A stretch of DNA of 21,383 nt from HyVt-337 sp964428895 (GTDB lineage: Bacteria > Planctomycetota > Phycisphaerae > SM23-33). The DNA lies in the NCBI GenBank assembly GCA_964428895.1, contig CAYRZU010000060.1, forward strand, positions 1 to 21,383. The letters are read 5' to 3'. The number at the start of each line of letters is the position of its first letter. Positions within the stretch are counted from its first letter, which is position 1. Shown here piece by piece: positions 6,080 to 12,559 of this stretch. Made by a program: the position numbers and the translations under genes. The notes beneath the pieces were generated by a model. The model was not told the DNA's origin. It saw nothing but the letters and a program-made list of their open reading frames with translations, and did no database searches.

Positions 6080-7558
6080 ATGAGACTTGATGTCACACAA
6101 CAACTGAGACTCCAGCAACAGATGAAGCTGGCGCCCAGGATCATCCAGGCGATGGAGATTCTCCAGCTACCCATGATGGCCCTGACCGAGCGGATCGACG
6201 CCGAGCTTCAGACCAATCCCGTGCTGGAACTGAAAGATCCCGAGGTCGACGATCAAGCCCCCGTCGCGGAGGACGATTACGCCGAGGACCGTGGCGAACA
6301 CGACCTGGTGGTCGGCGAAGACACCGACAACCAGGAGGACTTCGAACGCCTGGCCGATTTCACCGACGAATACGGGCCGGACGTATCCGAAGACACCCCC
6401 CCCCGAAGCGCCAAGACACACGCCGGCGAGCGCGACAGCAAGCTGGACGCCATGGCCAACACCCCCGCTCGCGGCGAGAGCCTTAACGAGTACCTCCGAG
6501 AGCAATGGGCGTTCGTCGAGGCCGATCCCGCCGTCCTCGCCGCCGGCGAGCACATTATCGATGAGATCGACGACGACGGCTATCTGCGGTCGGACCTGGA
6601 TGACCTGGCCGCCAAGTCCGACCCGCCCGCGCCGCTGGAAATGCTTCGCAAGGCGCTGACGGCGGTCCAGGCGCTCGAGCCGCTGGGGATTGGGGCGCGG
6701 GACTTGGCCGAATGCCTGTGCCTGCAGTTGGCGGCCGAAGAGGCGGCCGGCCGTGATGTCTCGCTCGAGCGATTGCTCGTGACGCGCTACTTGCGGGACA
6801 TCGAGATGAATCGCCTGCCCGCCATCGCCCAACGCACCCACCGAAGCGTGGAAGACATCAAGGCCGCCATCGAGAACCTGACCCATCTGAACCCCCGCCC
6901 GGGCCTGCTCATCACGGGCGGGTCGGCCCCGGTGATTCACCCCGACGCCATCGTCGATCTGGACAGCAACGGGCAGGTCGTTATCACCATGGCCGACGGC
7001 AACACGCCGAGCCTGCGGGTTTCCCGCTCTTACCAGCGCATGGCCCGCGACCGGGCGACCGATGCCGAGGCCCGCAAGTTCCTCCAGAACCACGTCCGGT
7101 CGGCCCAATGGTTGATCGGGGCCATTCAGCAGCGCCAGGAAACGGTCCGTCGGGTGGTGGAGGAGGTCTTCAAGGTCCAGACCGACTTCCTCACGCAAGG
7201 GCGCGAGGCGCTCAAGCCGCTGCCGATGGCCGACGTCGCCAAGCCGGTCGGCGTTCACGTGGCCACCGTTAGCCGGGCCGTGGCGGGCAAGTACGTCCAG
7301 ACCCCGCGGGGGATCTTCCGGCTGCGGATGTTCTTTTCCGGCGGGACAAAGACCGCCGAGGGCGAGGACGTCGCCTGGGATGCCGTCAAAGCCAAACTCC
7401 GAGAAATCATCGACGGCGAAGACAAGGGCCGCCCCCTCAGCGACGATCTCTTGGCCGCCGAACTCGAAAAGCACGGCTTGAAGATCGCCCGTCGCACCGT
7501 GGCCAAGTACCGCAACCTGCTCGATATTCCCTCCGCCCGGAAGCGAAAGCAGTTTTAG
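6080..7558 (+). CDS. rpoN: RNA polymerase sigma-54 factor
   Basis: This alternative sigma factor needs AAA+ activators and recognises -24/-12 promoters. The 492 residues show all regions: a Gln/Leu-rich region I (RLQQQMKLAPRIIQAMEILQLP, then LQTNPVLEL), an acidic region II (about 50-130), the core-binding region III (from about 130, LNEYLREQW, then GIGARDLAECLCLQL and HLNPRPG), the helix-turn-helix (MADVAKPVGVHVATVSRAVAGKYVQTPRGIFRLRMFF) and the RpoN box ARRTVAKYR (470-478). The ATG at 6080 places region I at the very N-terminus, as in the family; an upstream in-frame TTG at 6050 would add ten atypical residues. A run of nine C's (6396-6404) lies in region II. No sigma-54 activator gene is in the window. 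Confidence 0.97.
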   Translation: MRLDVTQQLRLQQQMKLAPRIIQAMEILQLPMMALTERIDAELQTNPVLELKDPEVDDQAPVAEDDYAEDRGEHDLVVGEDTDNQEDFERLADFTDEYGPDVSEDTPPRSAKTHAGERDSKLDAMANTPARGESLNEYLREQWAFVEADPAVLAAGEHIIDEIDDDGYLRSDLDDLAAKSDPPAPLEMLRKALTAVQALEPLGIGARDLAECLCLQLAAEEAAGRDVSLERLLVTRYLRDIEMNRLPAIAQRTHRSVEDIKAAIENLTHLNPRPGLLITGGSAPVIHPDAIVDLDSNGQVVITMADGNTPSLRVSRSYQRMARDRATDAEARKFLQNHVRSAQWLIGAIQQRQETVRRVVEEVFKVQTDFLTQGREALKPLPMADVAKPVGVHVATVSRAVAGKYVQTPRGIFRLRMFFSGGTKTAEGEDVAWDAVKAKLREIIDGEDKGRPLSDDLLAAELEKHGLKIARRTVAKYRNLLDIPSARKRKQF

Positions 7559-7644
7559 GCGCCAAAGGCCCAGCGGCCCCCGCTCATTTCCGCCTGCCGT
7601 GCCTAGAATTCAGTGGCTAGGCTCTATCCCAGAAAGGCACCGTC

Positions 7645-7980
7645 ATGCAGAAACTGTGCGACCTGAAGTGCGCCGCTTGTCAGGGAGGCGTCGATCCGCT
7701 CAAGGGAGAAGCGATCGACGAGTACCACCACCAGGTGCCCCAGTGGTCGGTGGTCGACGAACACCACCTGAAACGCACCTTCAAGTTCAAGGACTTTGTC
7801 GGGGCGTTGGATTTCGTCAACCGCGTGGGCGCCGTGGCCGAGGAGCAGGGCCATCACCCCAACATCAGCTTCACCTGGGGCCGCGTGGCCATCGAGGTCT
7901 TCACCCACAAGATCGACGGCCTCCACGCCAACGATTTCATCCTGGCGGCGAAGATCGACCGACTGCAATCGACCGACTAG
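7645..7980 (+). CDS. phhB: 4a-hydroxytetrahydrobiopterin dehydratase (pterin-4a-carbinolamine dehydratase)
   Basis: It dehydrates the 4a-carbinolamine formed by aromatic amino acid hydroxylases, recycling the pterin cofactor in the cytoplasm. The 111-residue length is typical. The signature E-x-x-H-H-P is present (EEQGHHPNISFTW, His70-His71-Pro72), then a Trp (78), TH (87-88) and GLHANDFILAAKID with Asp97, matching the active-site pattern of the family. The N-terminus carries three Cys (5, 9, 12), which is not needed for the reaction. AAAGG lies upstream of the ATG. No phenylalanine hydroxylase is in the window, so its partner is elsewhere or it has another role. Its TAG stop overlaps the rsgA stop on the other strand. 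Confidence 0.93.
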   Translation: MQKLCDLKCAACQGGVDPLKGEAIDEYHHQVPQWSVVDEHHLKRTFKFKDFVGALDFVNRVGAVAEEQGHHPNISFTWGRVAIEVFTHKIDGLHANDFILAAKIDRLQSTD

Positions 7981-9086
7981 AGCGTTTCGAGGATGCGCAG
8001 GTAGCTTTCGAAACGTCGGGGGTCCAGTTGCCCGTTCTCGAACGCGGCGATCACGGCGCAATTGGGTTCGTGGGAGTGGGTGCAATCGTTGAAACGGCAG
8101 TCGGCCACAAAGGGCTCGAACTCGGGGAAATACCAGGGCAATTCCTGGGCCGTCAGATCCATCCCCAATTCGCGAATGCCGGGCGTGTCCACAATCAGCC
8201 CGCCGCCGGGCAAGTTGTAGACCGAAGCTGCCGAGGTGGTGTGGCGGCCGCGCTGGTCCTTGGAACGGACCTTGCGCGTTTGGACCTCGGCGCCGGGGAC
8301 GATGGCGTTGATGAGCGTGCTCTTGCCCACGCCGGACGGCCCGGCCAGGACGCAGGTAGAGCCTTTCAGATGCTCGGTCAGTTCGGCCAACCCCTCGCCG
8401 GTGGTGGCCGAGCACAGGTGAATGCCGATGTCGCGGGCGGTCAGTTCCTCCAGCAACTTGTCATCCGGGCGGGCCAGGTCGACCTTGTTGATCACCAGCA
8501 ACGGTTCCAGTTCGCCGCGCTGGGCCGCGATCAAGAACCGATCGATCAGGCCTCGCCGCAACTTCGGCTGGCGGAGGGAGACAACAATCAGCAACCGATC
8601 CATGTTCGCAACGATGACCTTGCGGAATGTTTCGGTCTTATAGAGGTCCTGGTGTTTGCCGCTGGTCGGTTGCGGACGGGCCAGTAAGGTTTCACGCGGC
8701 TCGCGGGCGATCACGAACCCGTCGGCGCGGACCTTGTCGTCGCTCTCGCCGTCGGCGTGTTGGGTCAGGGCGACGGTTGCCTGGTCGCCGACGGCCAGGG
8801 GGGTGGTGTTTTCGGGGGCCCGGAAAGTCTTGGCGATGCCGCATAGCAGTTCACCGCCCTCGTGGCGGACAATGACGCCGCCGGGGAAGAACCCCACCAC
8901 CATGCCGGTCGCCTTGGGCAAGTCATCCAGGTTGTCCTCGGGCGCCTCCAGCCGATGGGCCGGGATCTTAACCGCCCGGGCCGTCACCGACTGCCGCTGC
9001 GGAGCGGCGTCATCGAGTTCGCCGTCCTTGACGCGCTGCTGCCAGTCGGGAATCCGTCGTCGGCTCTTGCCCTTGCCTTTGGCCAT
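7977..9086 (-). CDS. rsgA: Ribosome small subunit-dependent GTPase A
   Basis: RsgA is a circularly permuted GTPase that helps 30S subunit maturation. From the ATG at 9086 it has 369 residues: a Lys/Arg-rich N-terminus (MAKGKGKSRRR), an OB fold (about 58-135), the G4 motif NKVD (200-203) placed before G1 GPSGVGKST (249-257), then RHTT (281-284), G3 DTPG (300-303) and a C-terminal zinc site with Cys330, Cys335, His337 and Cys343. The order G4-G1-G3 confirms the permutation. The start at 9086 is favoured over an in-frame upstream codon at 9122 because the basic MAKGK N-terminus is typical of the family. No clear Shine-Dalgarno sequence precedes it. nfo lies 53 bases upstream in the same direction, so the two may share a transcript. 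Confidence 0.95.
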   Translation of the reverse strand: MAKGKGKSRRRIPDWQQRVKDGELDDAAPQRQSVTARAVKIPAHRLEAPEDNLDDLPKATGMVVGFFPGGVIVRHEGGELLCGIAKTFRAPENTTPLAVGDQATVALTQHADGESDDKVRADGFVIAREPRETLLARPQPTSGKHQDLYKTETFRKVIVANMDRLLIVVSLRQPKLRRGLIDRFLIAAQRGELEPLLVINKVDLARPDDKLLEELTARDIGIHLCSATTGEGLAELTEHLKGSTCVLAGPSGVGKSTLINAIVPGAEVQTRKVRSKDQRGRHTTSAASVYNLPGGGLIVDTPGIRELGMDLTAQELPWYFPEFEPFVADCRFNDCTHSHEPNCAVIAAFENGQLDPRRFESYLRILETL

Positions 9087-9121
9087 GGGGGTATTGTGCG
9101 CCAGCGAGGCCGAAATTGCCA

Positions 9122-9160
9122 ACCGGCCGGCCGGTCACGCTAGCGCCGGCTCAGCCGGCG
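9122..9160. repeat. Palindromes between nfo and rsgA
   Basis: A perfect 14-base palindrome, ACCGGCCGGCCGGT (9122-9135), lies in the short nfo-rsgA gap. A second inverted repeat, CGCCGG-CTCAG-CCGGCG (9144-9160 region), covers the last codons of nfo. Neither is followed by a T run, so they are not convincing terminators. They could affect RNA stability or attenuate read-through from nfo into rsgA, or be simple by-products of GC-rich coding. Confidence 0.35.
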
Positions 9161-9988
9161 AAGGACGGCGGCGTTGACGGCGTCCCACTGGCGCCCGCGG
9201 TCGTCGAGCCCCTTAGGGGTCTCCAGAATCATCGGTAGCTCGGCCAGGCGGGCGTCGCGGACCAGGTTGGCAAAGCCCTTCCTCCCGATGGCGCCGTGTC
9301 CGATGTGGGCGTGCCGGTCGCGATGACCGCCCAATGCGCCCATCGAATCGTTCAGATGAATCGCCTTGAGCCGATCCAATCCCACTGCGTCCTGGAATTG
9401 TCGCATGGTGTTGCGATAGGCGGCCGGCGTGCGCAAATCGTAGCCGGCGGCAAAGATGTGACACGTATCCAGGCACACCCCGAACCGCTTGGGGCGGTCG
9501 CACCGCTTGAGAATCGCGGCCAGGTCTTCAAATCGACCTCCGATGGTGCTCCCGGCGGCGCTGGTGGTCTCCAGCAGGACTTTCACCCTCCGATGCGGGC
9601 ACTCTTGCAGCAATTGGCTCAGCCCGTCGGCAATCAAGCCGATGCCCCTATCGCGGTCCGGGTTGGATCCCGGATGCAGGACCAGGTACTCGATGCCCAA
9701 TCGGCCGCAGCGGCCCAGTTCGTCGGCCATGGCCTTTAGAGACTTCCGCCGCACCGCGGCCTGGCCGGCCAGATTGACCAGGTAGGACCCATGGGCGACC
9801 ACCGGCGAGATTCCCAGCTAGCGACGTTCGCGGCGGAAGGTTGTGACGGCCTGATCGTCCAGGGGCTTGGACTGCCACTGACGCTGATTGCGAACGAACA
9901 GGGCCACGGTGTCGAAGCCGCAAGCCGCCGCGTCGGTCAGGGCGTGGTGCATGCCGCCGGCAATGCTCAAGTGGGAACCCAGCTTCAT
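9140..9988 (-). pseudogene. nfo: Endonuclease IV (AP endonuclease) interrupted by an in-frame TAG
   Basis: Endonuclease IV cuts DNA 5' to abasic sites in base-excision repair, using three zinc ions. The frame from the ATG at 9988 (AGGAG upstream) gives MKLGSHLSIAGG, the family N-terminus, and then meets TAG at codon 57 (9820-9818). The same frame continues to the stop at 9140 for a total of 282 positions, the normal family length. Numbering the stop as 57, the nine expected metal ligands are all present: His66, His105, Glu140, Asp174, His177, His211, Asp224, His226 and Glu256. Sequence on both sides of the stop (TTFRRERR / LGISPVVAHGSYL) aligns without a gap to the family pattern as I know it, so this is one substitution and not an indel. 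A GTG restart at 9802 would lose the first strand and helix. TAG ends several intact genes here, so suppression is unlikely. Confidence 0.8.
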
Positions 9989-10020
9989 GGGGCGATTCTC
10001 CTGGGGCGGCTGCGCTGCCC

Positions 10021-10048
10021 TTGCAAAATGAGCCCCTGACGATACGAT
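10021..10048 (+). promoter_or_regulatory. Sigma-70-like promoter for the SurA/PpiD-like gene
   Basis: TTGCAA (10021-10026, 4/6) and TACGAT (10043-10048, 4/6) are separated by 16 bases. Transcription would begin near 10055, about 48 bases before the ATG at 10103. It overlaps the opposite-strand promoter for nfo. Confidence 0.45.
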
Positions 10049-10066
10049 AATCCGTCTGGTCGGCAA
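10039..10066 (-). promoter_or_regulatory. Sigma-70-like promoter for nfo (and rsgA)
   Basis: On the minus strand TTGCCG (10066-10061, 4/6) and TATCGT (10044-10039, 4/6) are separated by 16 bases. Transcription would begin near 10032, about 45 bases before the nfo ATG. It shares bases with the divergent rightward promoter, so the two cannot be occupied at once. Confidence 0.45.
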
Positions 10067-10102
10067 GTGCGAAAACCGCGTAGACCCTAACGAGGATCAC
10101 TC

Positions 10103-12292
10103 ATGGCATTCAGGTTCTTCAGGCGTCGGCAGAAGTTGGTCGTCATCGTCATGGTCGTTCTGATGGTCAGCTTCCTGGTCGGCTACCAGGGCCTCAAGAT
10201 GTTGATGGACACCGGCAGCAAGAACCCCACCTGGGGCACGCTGCAGGATGGCACGGAGCTGAAGGGGGAACATTACCGGCTCGCCGCCAACGATCTGGAA
10301 CTTCTGATGCGGCATACGGGAATCGGCTTGGTGTTGGCGAATTTGCTGCCGCCCAACGCCGCCCAGGCTCGCGAAGCCTACGCCATCTTGCTGGTCGAGG
10401 CCGGCGACCGGCCGGCCATCGGTGAAGAGAATATCTCCAGCTTCCTTCAGACGGCTGGCTACGGCGGCGTTCGCTACCAAGAGACCGTTAGTCGACTGCG
10501 TTCCCAGGGCATCCCCGAAAGCCAACTGCGAGGGGCCGTGGGCCGCCTGTTGCAGGTGCTCCAGCAGTTTGAGGAAGCGCAGATTCAGACCATGCCATCG
10601 ATCCCTCGGGTCCGTCGCCTGTTCGCCGATCTGAACGAGAAGGTCGACCTGAGGCTTCTGGTCTTACCGGCTTCGGAATTCCTGGGCCAGGTGGCCGAGC
10701 CGACCGAGGAGCAAATCCGGGAGCAGTTCGAGACCTACCGCAGCGTGGCGCCCAGCCGAGGCGGGGCCGCGGGTGAATATGGGTTCGGGTACCGATTGCC
10801 CGACCGCGTGAGCCTGCAGTATCTGTGGGTCCAGGAGGACGTTGTTCGCCGCGTGACCGAGGCCGAGCCGCGGCTGGCCCGGGAGTACTATCTGGATCAT
10901 CGAGACGATCCGACCTTCCTGGACGATATCGGCTACGTCAGCGAAACCGATGAAGCCGACCCCCAGGCGCTGGCGGCCGAGCCGGTCAAGTTCTCCCAGG
11001 TCCGAGACGCGATCATGGCCAAGCTGAAGTCTGATGCCGTCGAGGCCAAGCTGCAGCAGTGCTTCACCGCCATCGAGCGGGGCTCATCCGACCGGGCCTC
11101 CCAAGCCGGGGGCGCCGACGACCCGCAACGATACGAGCGCGTCCTGGCGGAGATGATCCTGCCGGCCGACGAGCAAGTGGCCCGCCCGATCGAGTCGGTC
11201 CGCATCGACAATCTCCCCTTGGTCGAGGCCATGGCCGTTCTGGCCGATGCGGCCGGCCTGGCGGGGATCGCCTTTCCGCACGGAACTGGTGACGGACGGG
11301 CCGTGGATGAAACCACCGTGGTGAGCTTTCGCGGCGATGACGTAACCGTTGGTGAGGCCCTGGCGTCGATCGGCGATCAGTTGGATCTGTCTGCGTTGAC
11401 GTGGGTGCGGTTTGCCCCGTTCACCGGCGGGGGCGATGTCCTGTTCGCCGCCGGCCCGGATGGGTCGTTGCCCGTTCGCGTAGGTCAAACGCCGCTGATG
11501 GGCTTGGCCGACGCGCTGGCGCATGAGGTGTTGGGACGGGCCATCACCCGCAGTGATCGGCCGATTCCGCTGGTCGCTCTGGCGTTTCGGCGAGACAACT
11601 TCGATGTGCCCGAGAGCGCCCAGGCCGCTCTCAAGGCCGACCAGCCTCGGATGTGGGTCCGAAATCGAGACGGCCAGCGGGAGGGAGAACTGTTGTGGCG
11701 AATCGCCGACCTGCGGGCGGAGGAAACCCTCGCCGAGCCCACCGATGACGTACGGCAGCAGGTGATCGCGGATCTCAAAACGGTCGCCGCCATGGACCTA
11801 GCCGGCCAAACGGCTATCCGGGTTGATGCCGACGCCAAGCAGAAGGGCTTGGAGCGTGCGGCCAAGTCGGCCGGGCTGTCCAGCTTTGAGACCGGCCCCA
11901 TTACGCGGGTCTATCTGGACCGTCAAGGCGTGCGGCCGACGCCCGTGCCGAAAGTTGAGTTCGCGTCCACCGCGAGCCACAAGCGATTCATGGCGGCGGC
12001 CTTTGAGCTGACTTACGCCGTGCCCAGCGAACCGGGCCTGTCTCTGCCCAACCGCGTGGCCGTTGTGCGAGCTCCTGTGGATCGGGCGGTTTACGTGATG
12101 GAACTGGTGGAGCACTTCCCGGCCTCCGGGGAGGAGTTCTTCCAACGCGGCGGGGGGCGCGACCTCTCCCTGCAACTGCTTCTGCGAGACCGGGCCTTTG
12201 AGTCCGGGCGGGCGTGGTTCGGCTGGCAGAACATCCTGGACCGCACCGGGTTCGAGCCCGTCGTCGGCGAGACGGATTCTGAAGACAACTAG
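10103..12292 (+). CDS. Membrane-anchored SurA/PpiD-like protein with an STN-like middle region
   Basis: The 729-residue protein starts MAFRFFRRRQK and then a single hydrophobic helix (about 12-31), the same layout as PpiD-type periplasmic chaperones. The next 200 residues are helical and Arg/Gln/Glu-rich with a SurA_N-like feel (SFLQTAGYGGVRYQETVSRLRSQGIPESQLRGAVGRLLQVLQ). I could not find a clear parvulin (PPIC) domain. Residues about 370-455 instead read like an STN/secretin short domain: IDNLPLVEAMAVLADAAGLAGIAF, then VVSFRGDDVTVGEALASIGDQLDLSALTW. The C-terminal half has repeated EIxADLK-type segments as in PpiD relatives. The ATG has GAGGA six bases upstream. The product is probably bound to the outer face of the inner membrane. 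Chaperone function is inference; isomerase activity is doubtful. Confidence 0.7.
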   Translation: MAFRFFRRRQKLVVIVMVVLMVSFLVGYQGLKMLMDTGSKNPTWGTLQDGTELKGEHYRLAANDLELLMRHTGIGLVLANLLPPNAAQAREAYAILLVEAGDRPAIGEENISSFLQTAGYGGVRYQETVSRLRSQGIPESQLRGAVGRLLQVLQQFEEAQIQTMPSIPRVRRLFADLNEKVDLRLLVLPASEFLGQVAEPTEEQIREQFETYRSVAPSRGGAAGEYGFGYRLPDRVSLQYLWVQEDVVRRVTEAEPRLAREYYLDHRDDPTFLDDIGYVSETDEADPQALAAEPVKFSQVRDAIMAKLKSDAVEAKLQQCFTAIERGSSDRASQAGGADDPQRYERVLAEMILPADEQVARPIESVRIDNLPLVEAMAVLADAAGLAGIAFPHGTGDGRAVDETTVVSFRGDDVTVGEALASIGDQLDLSALTWVRFAPFTGGGDVLFAAGPDGSLPVRVGQTPLMGLADALAHEVLGRAITRSDRPIPLVALAFRRDNFDVPESAQAALKADQPRMWVRNRDGQREGELLWRIADLRAEETLAEPTDDVRQQVIADLKTVAAMDLAGQTAIRVDADAKQKGLERAAKSAGLSSFETGPITRVYLDRQGVRPTPVPKVEFASTASHKRFMAAAFELTYAVPSEPGLSLPNRVAVVRAPVDRAVYVMELVEHFPASGEEFFQRGGGRDLSLQLLLRDRAFESGRAWFGWQNILDRTGFEPVVGETDSEDN

Positions 12293-12298
12293 GTTCAC

Positions 12299-12326
12299 TT
12301 GACATCGGTTTTTGGCCGATTAGACT
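12299..12326 (+). promoter_or_regulatory. Sigma-70 promoter for tRNA-Phe
   Basis: TTGACA (12299-12304, 6/6) and TAGACT (12321-12326, 4/6) are separated by 16 bases, seven bases after the preceding stop codon. Transcription would begin near 12333, about 31 bases before the tRNA. The spacer contains a short inverted repeat, ATCGG (12304-12308) and CCGAT (12316-12320), with a T5 loop, which could be a weak terminator of the upstream gene or an operator. Confidence 0.7.
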
Positions 12327-12340
12327 GTTGCGTCCCATTG

Positions 12341-12358
12341 GGTCGACCCCGGTCGACC
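12341..12358 (+). repeat. Tandem palindrome in the tRNA-Phe leader
   Basis: The 8-base palindrome GGTCGACC occurs twice (12341-12348 and 12351-12358) separated by CC. In RNA the copies can form a hairpin with a stem of about six pairs, in the leader just before the mature tRNA. It may guide 5' processing or be coincidental. Confidence 0.5.
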
Positions 12359-12363
12359 GAACT

Positions 12364-12436
12364 GGCCAGGTAGCTCAGTTGGTAGAGCGCGGCCCTGAAA
12401 AGGCCGGCGTCGCTGGTTCAAATCCAGTCCTGGCCA
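12364..12436 (+). tRNA. tRNA-Phe (anticodon GAA)
   Basis: The cloverleaf is complete in 73 bases. The acceptor GGCCAGG (12364-12370) pairs with CCTGGCC (12429-12435), followed by discriminator A. The D arm is GCTC-AGTTGGTA-GAGC. The anticodon stem CGGCC/GGCCG encloses the loop CTGAAAA with anticodon GAA. The T arm is GCTGG-TTCAAAT-CCAGT. CCA is not encoded. A run of five T's (12437-12441) follows directly and may end transcription. Confidence 0.98.
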
Positions 12437-12559
12437 TTTTTCATGCGCGGACGGGGGCTCCCGGGCGGATGCGCCTTGCCCGGTCTGGTCCTGACGTTGC
12501 GTCGGGGGGGGCGCGTCGATAGCATGCACGTGTGCAGCTCGGCTTCGAAGGGTTCGACC

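Noticed and set aside
6167..7474. A 435-codon open frame antisense to rpoN
   Set aside because: The plus-strand frame has every sigma-54 region and motif; the antisense frame has low-complexity composition and no recognisable feature.
9818..9820. TAG in nfo as pyrrolysine or a recoded amber codon
   Set aside because: Endonuclease IV has no known pyrrolysine, the position is not catalytic, and TAG terminates several intact genes in this window.
12443..12559. An earlier ATG for the S41 protease, next to the tRNA
   Set aside because: The added 39 residues are Arg/Gly-rich, lack a ribosome site and would push the membrane anchor inward; the ATG at 12560 has AAGGG upstream.
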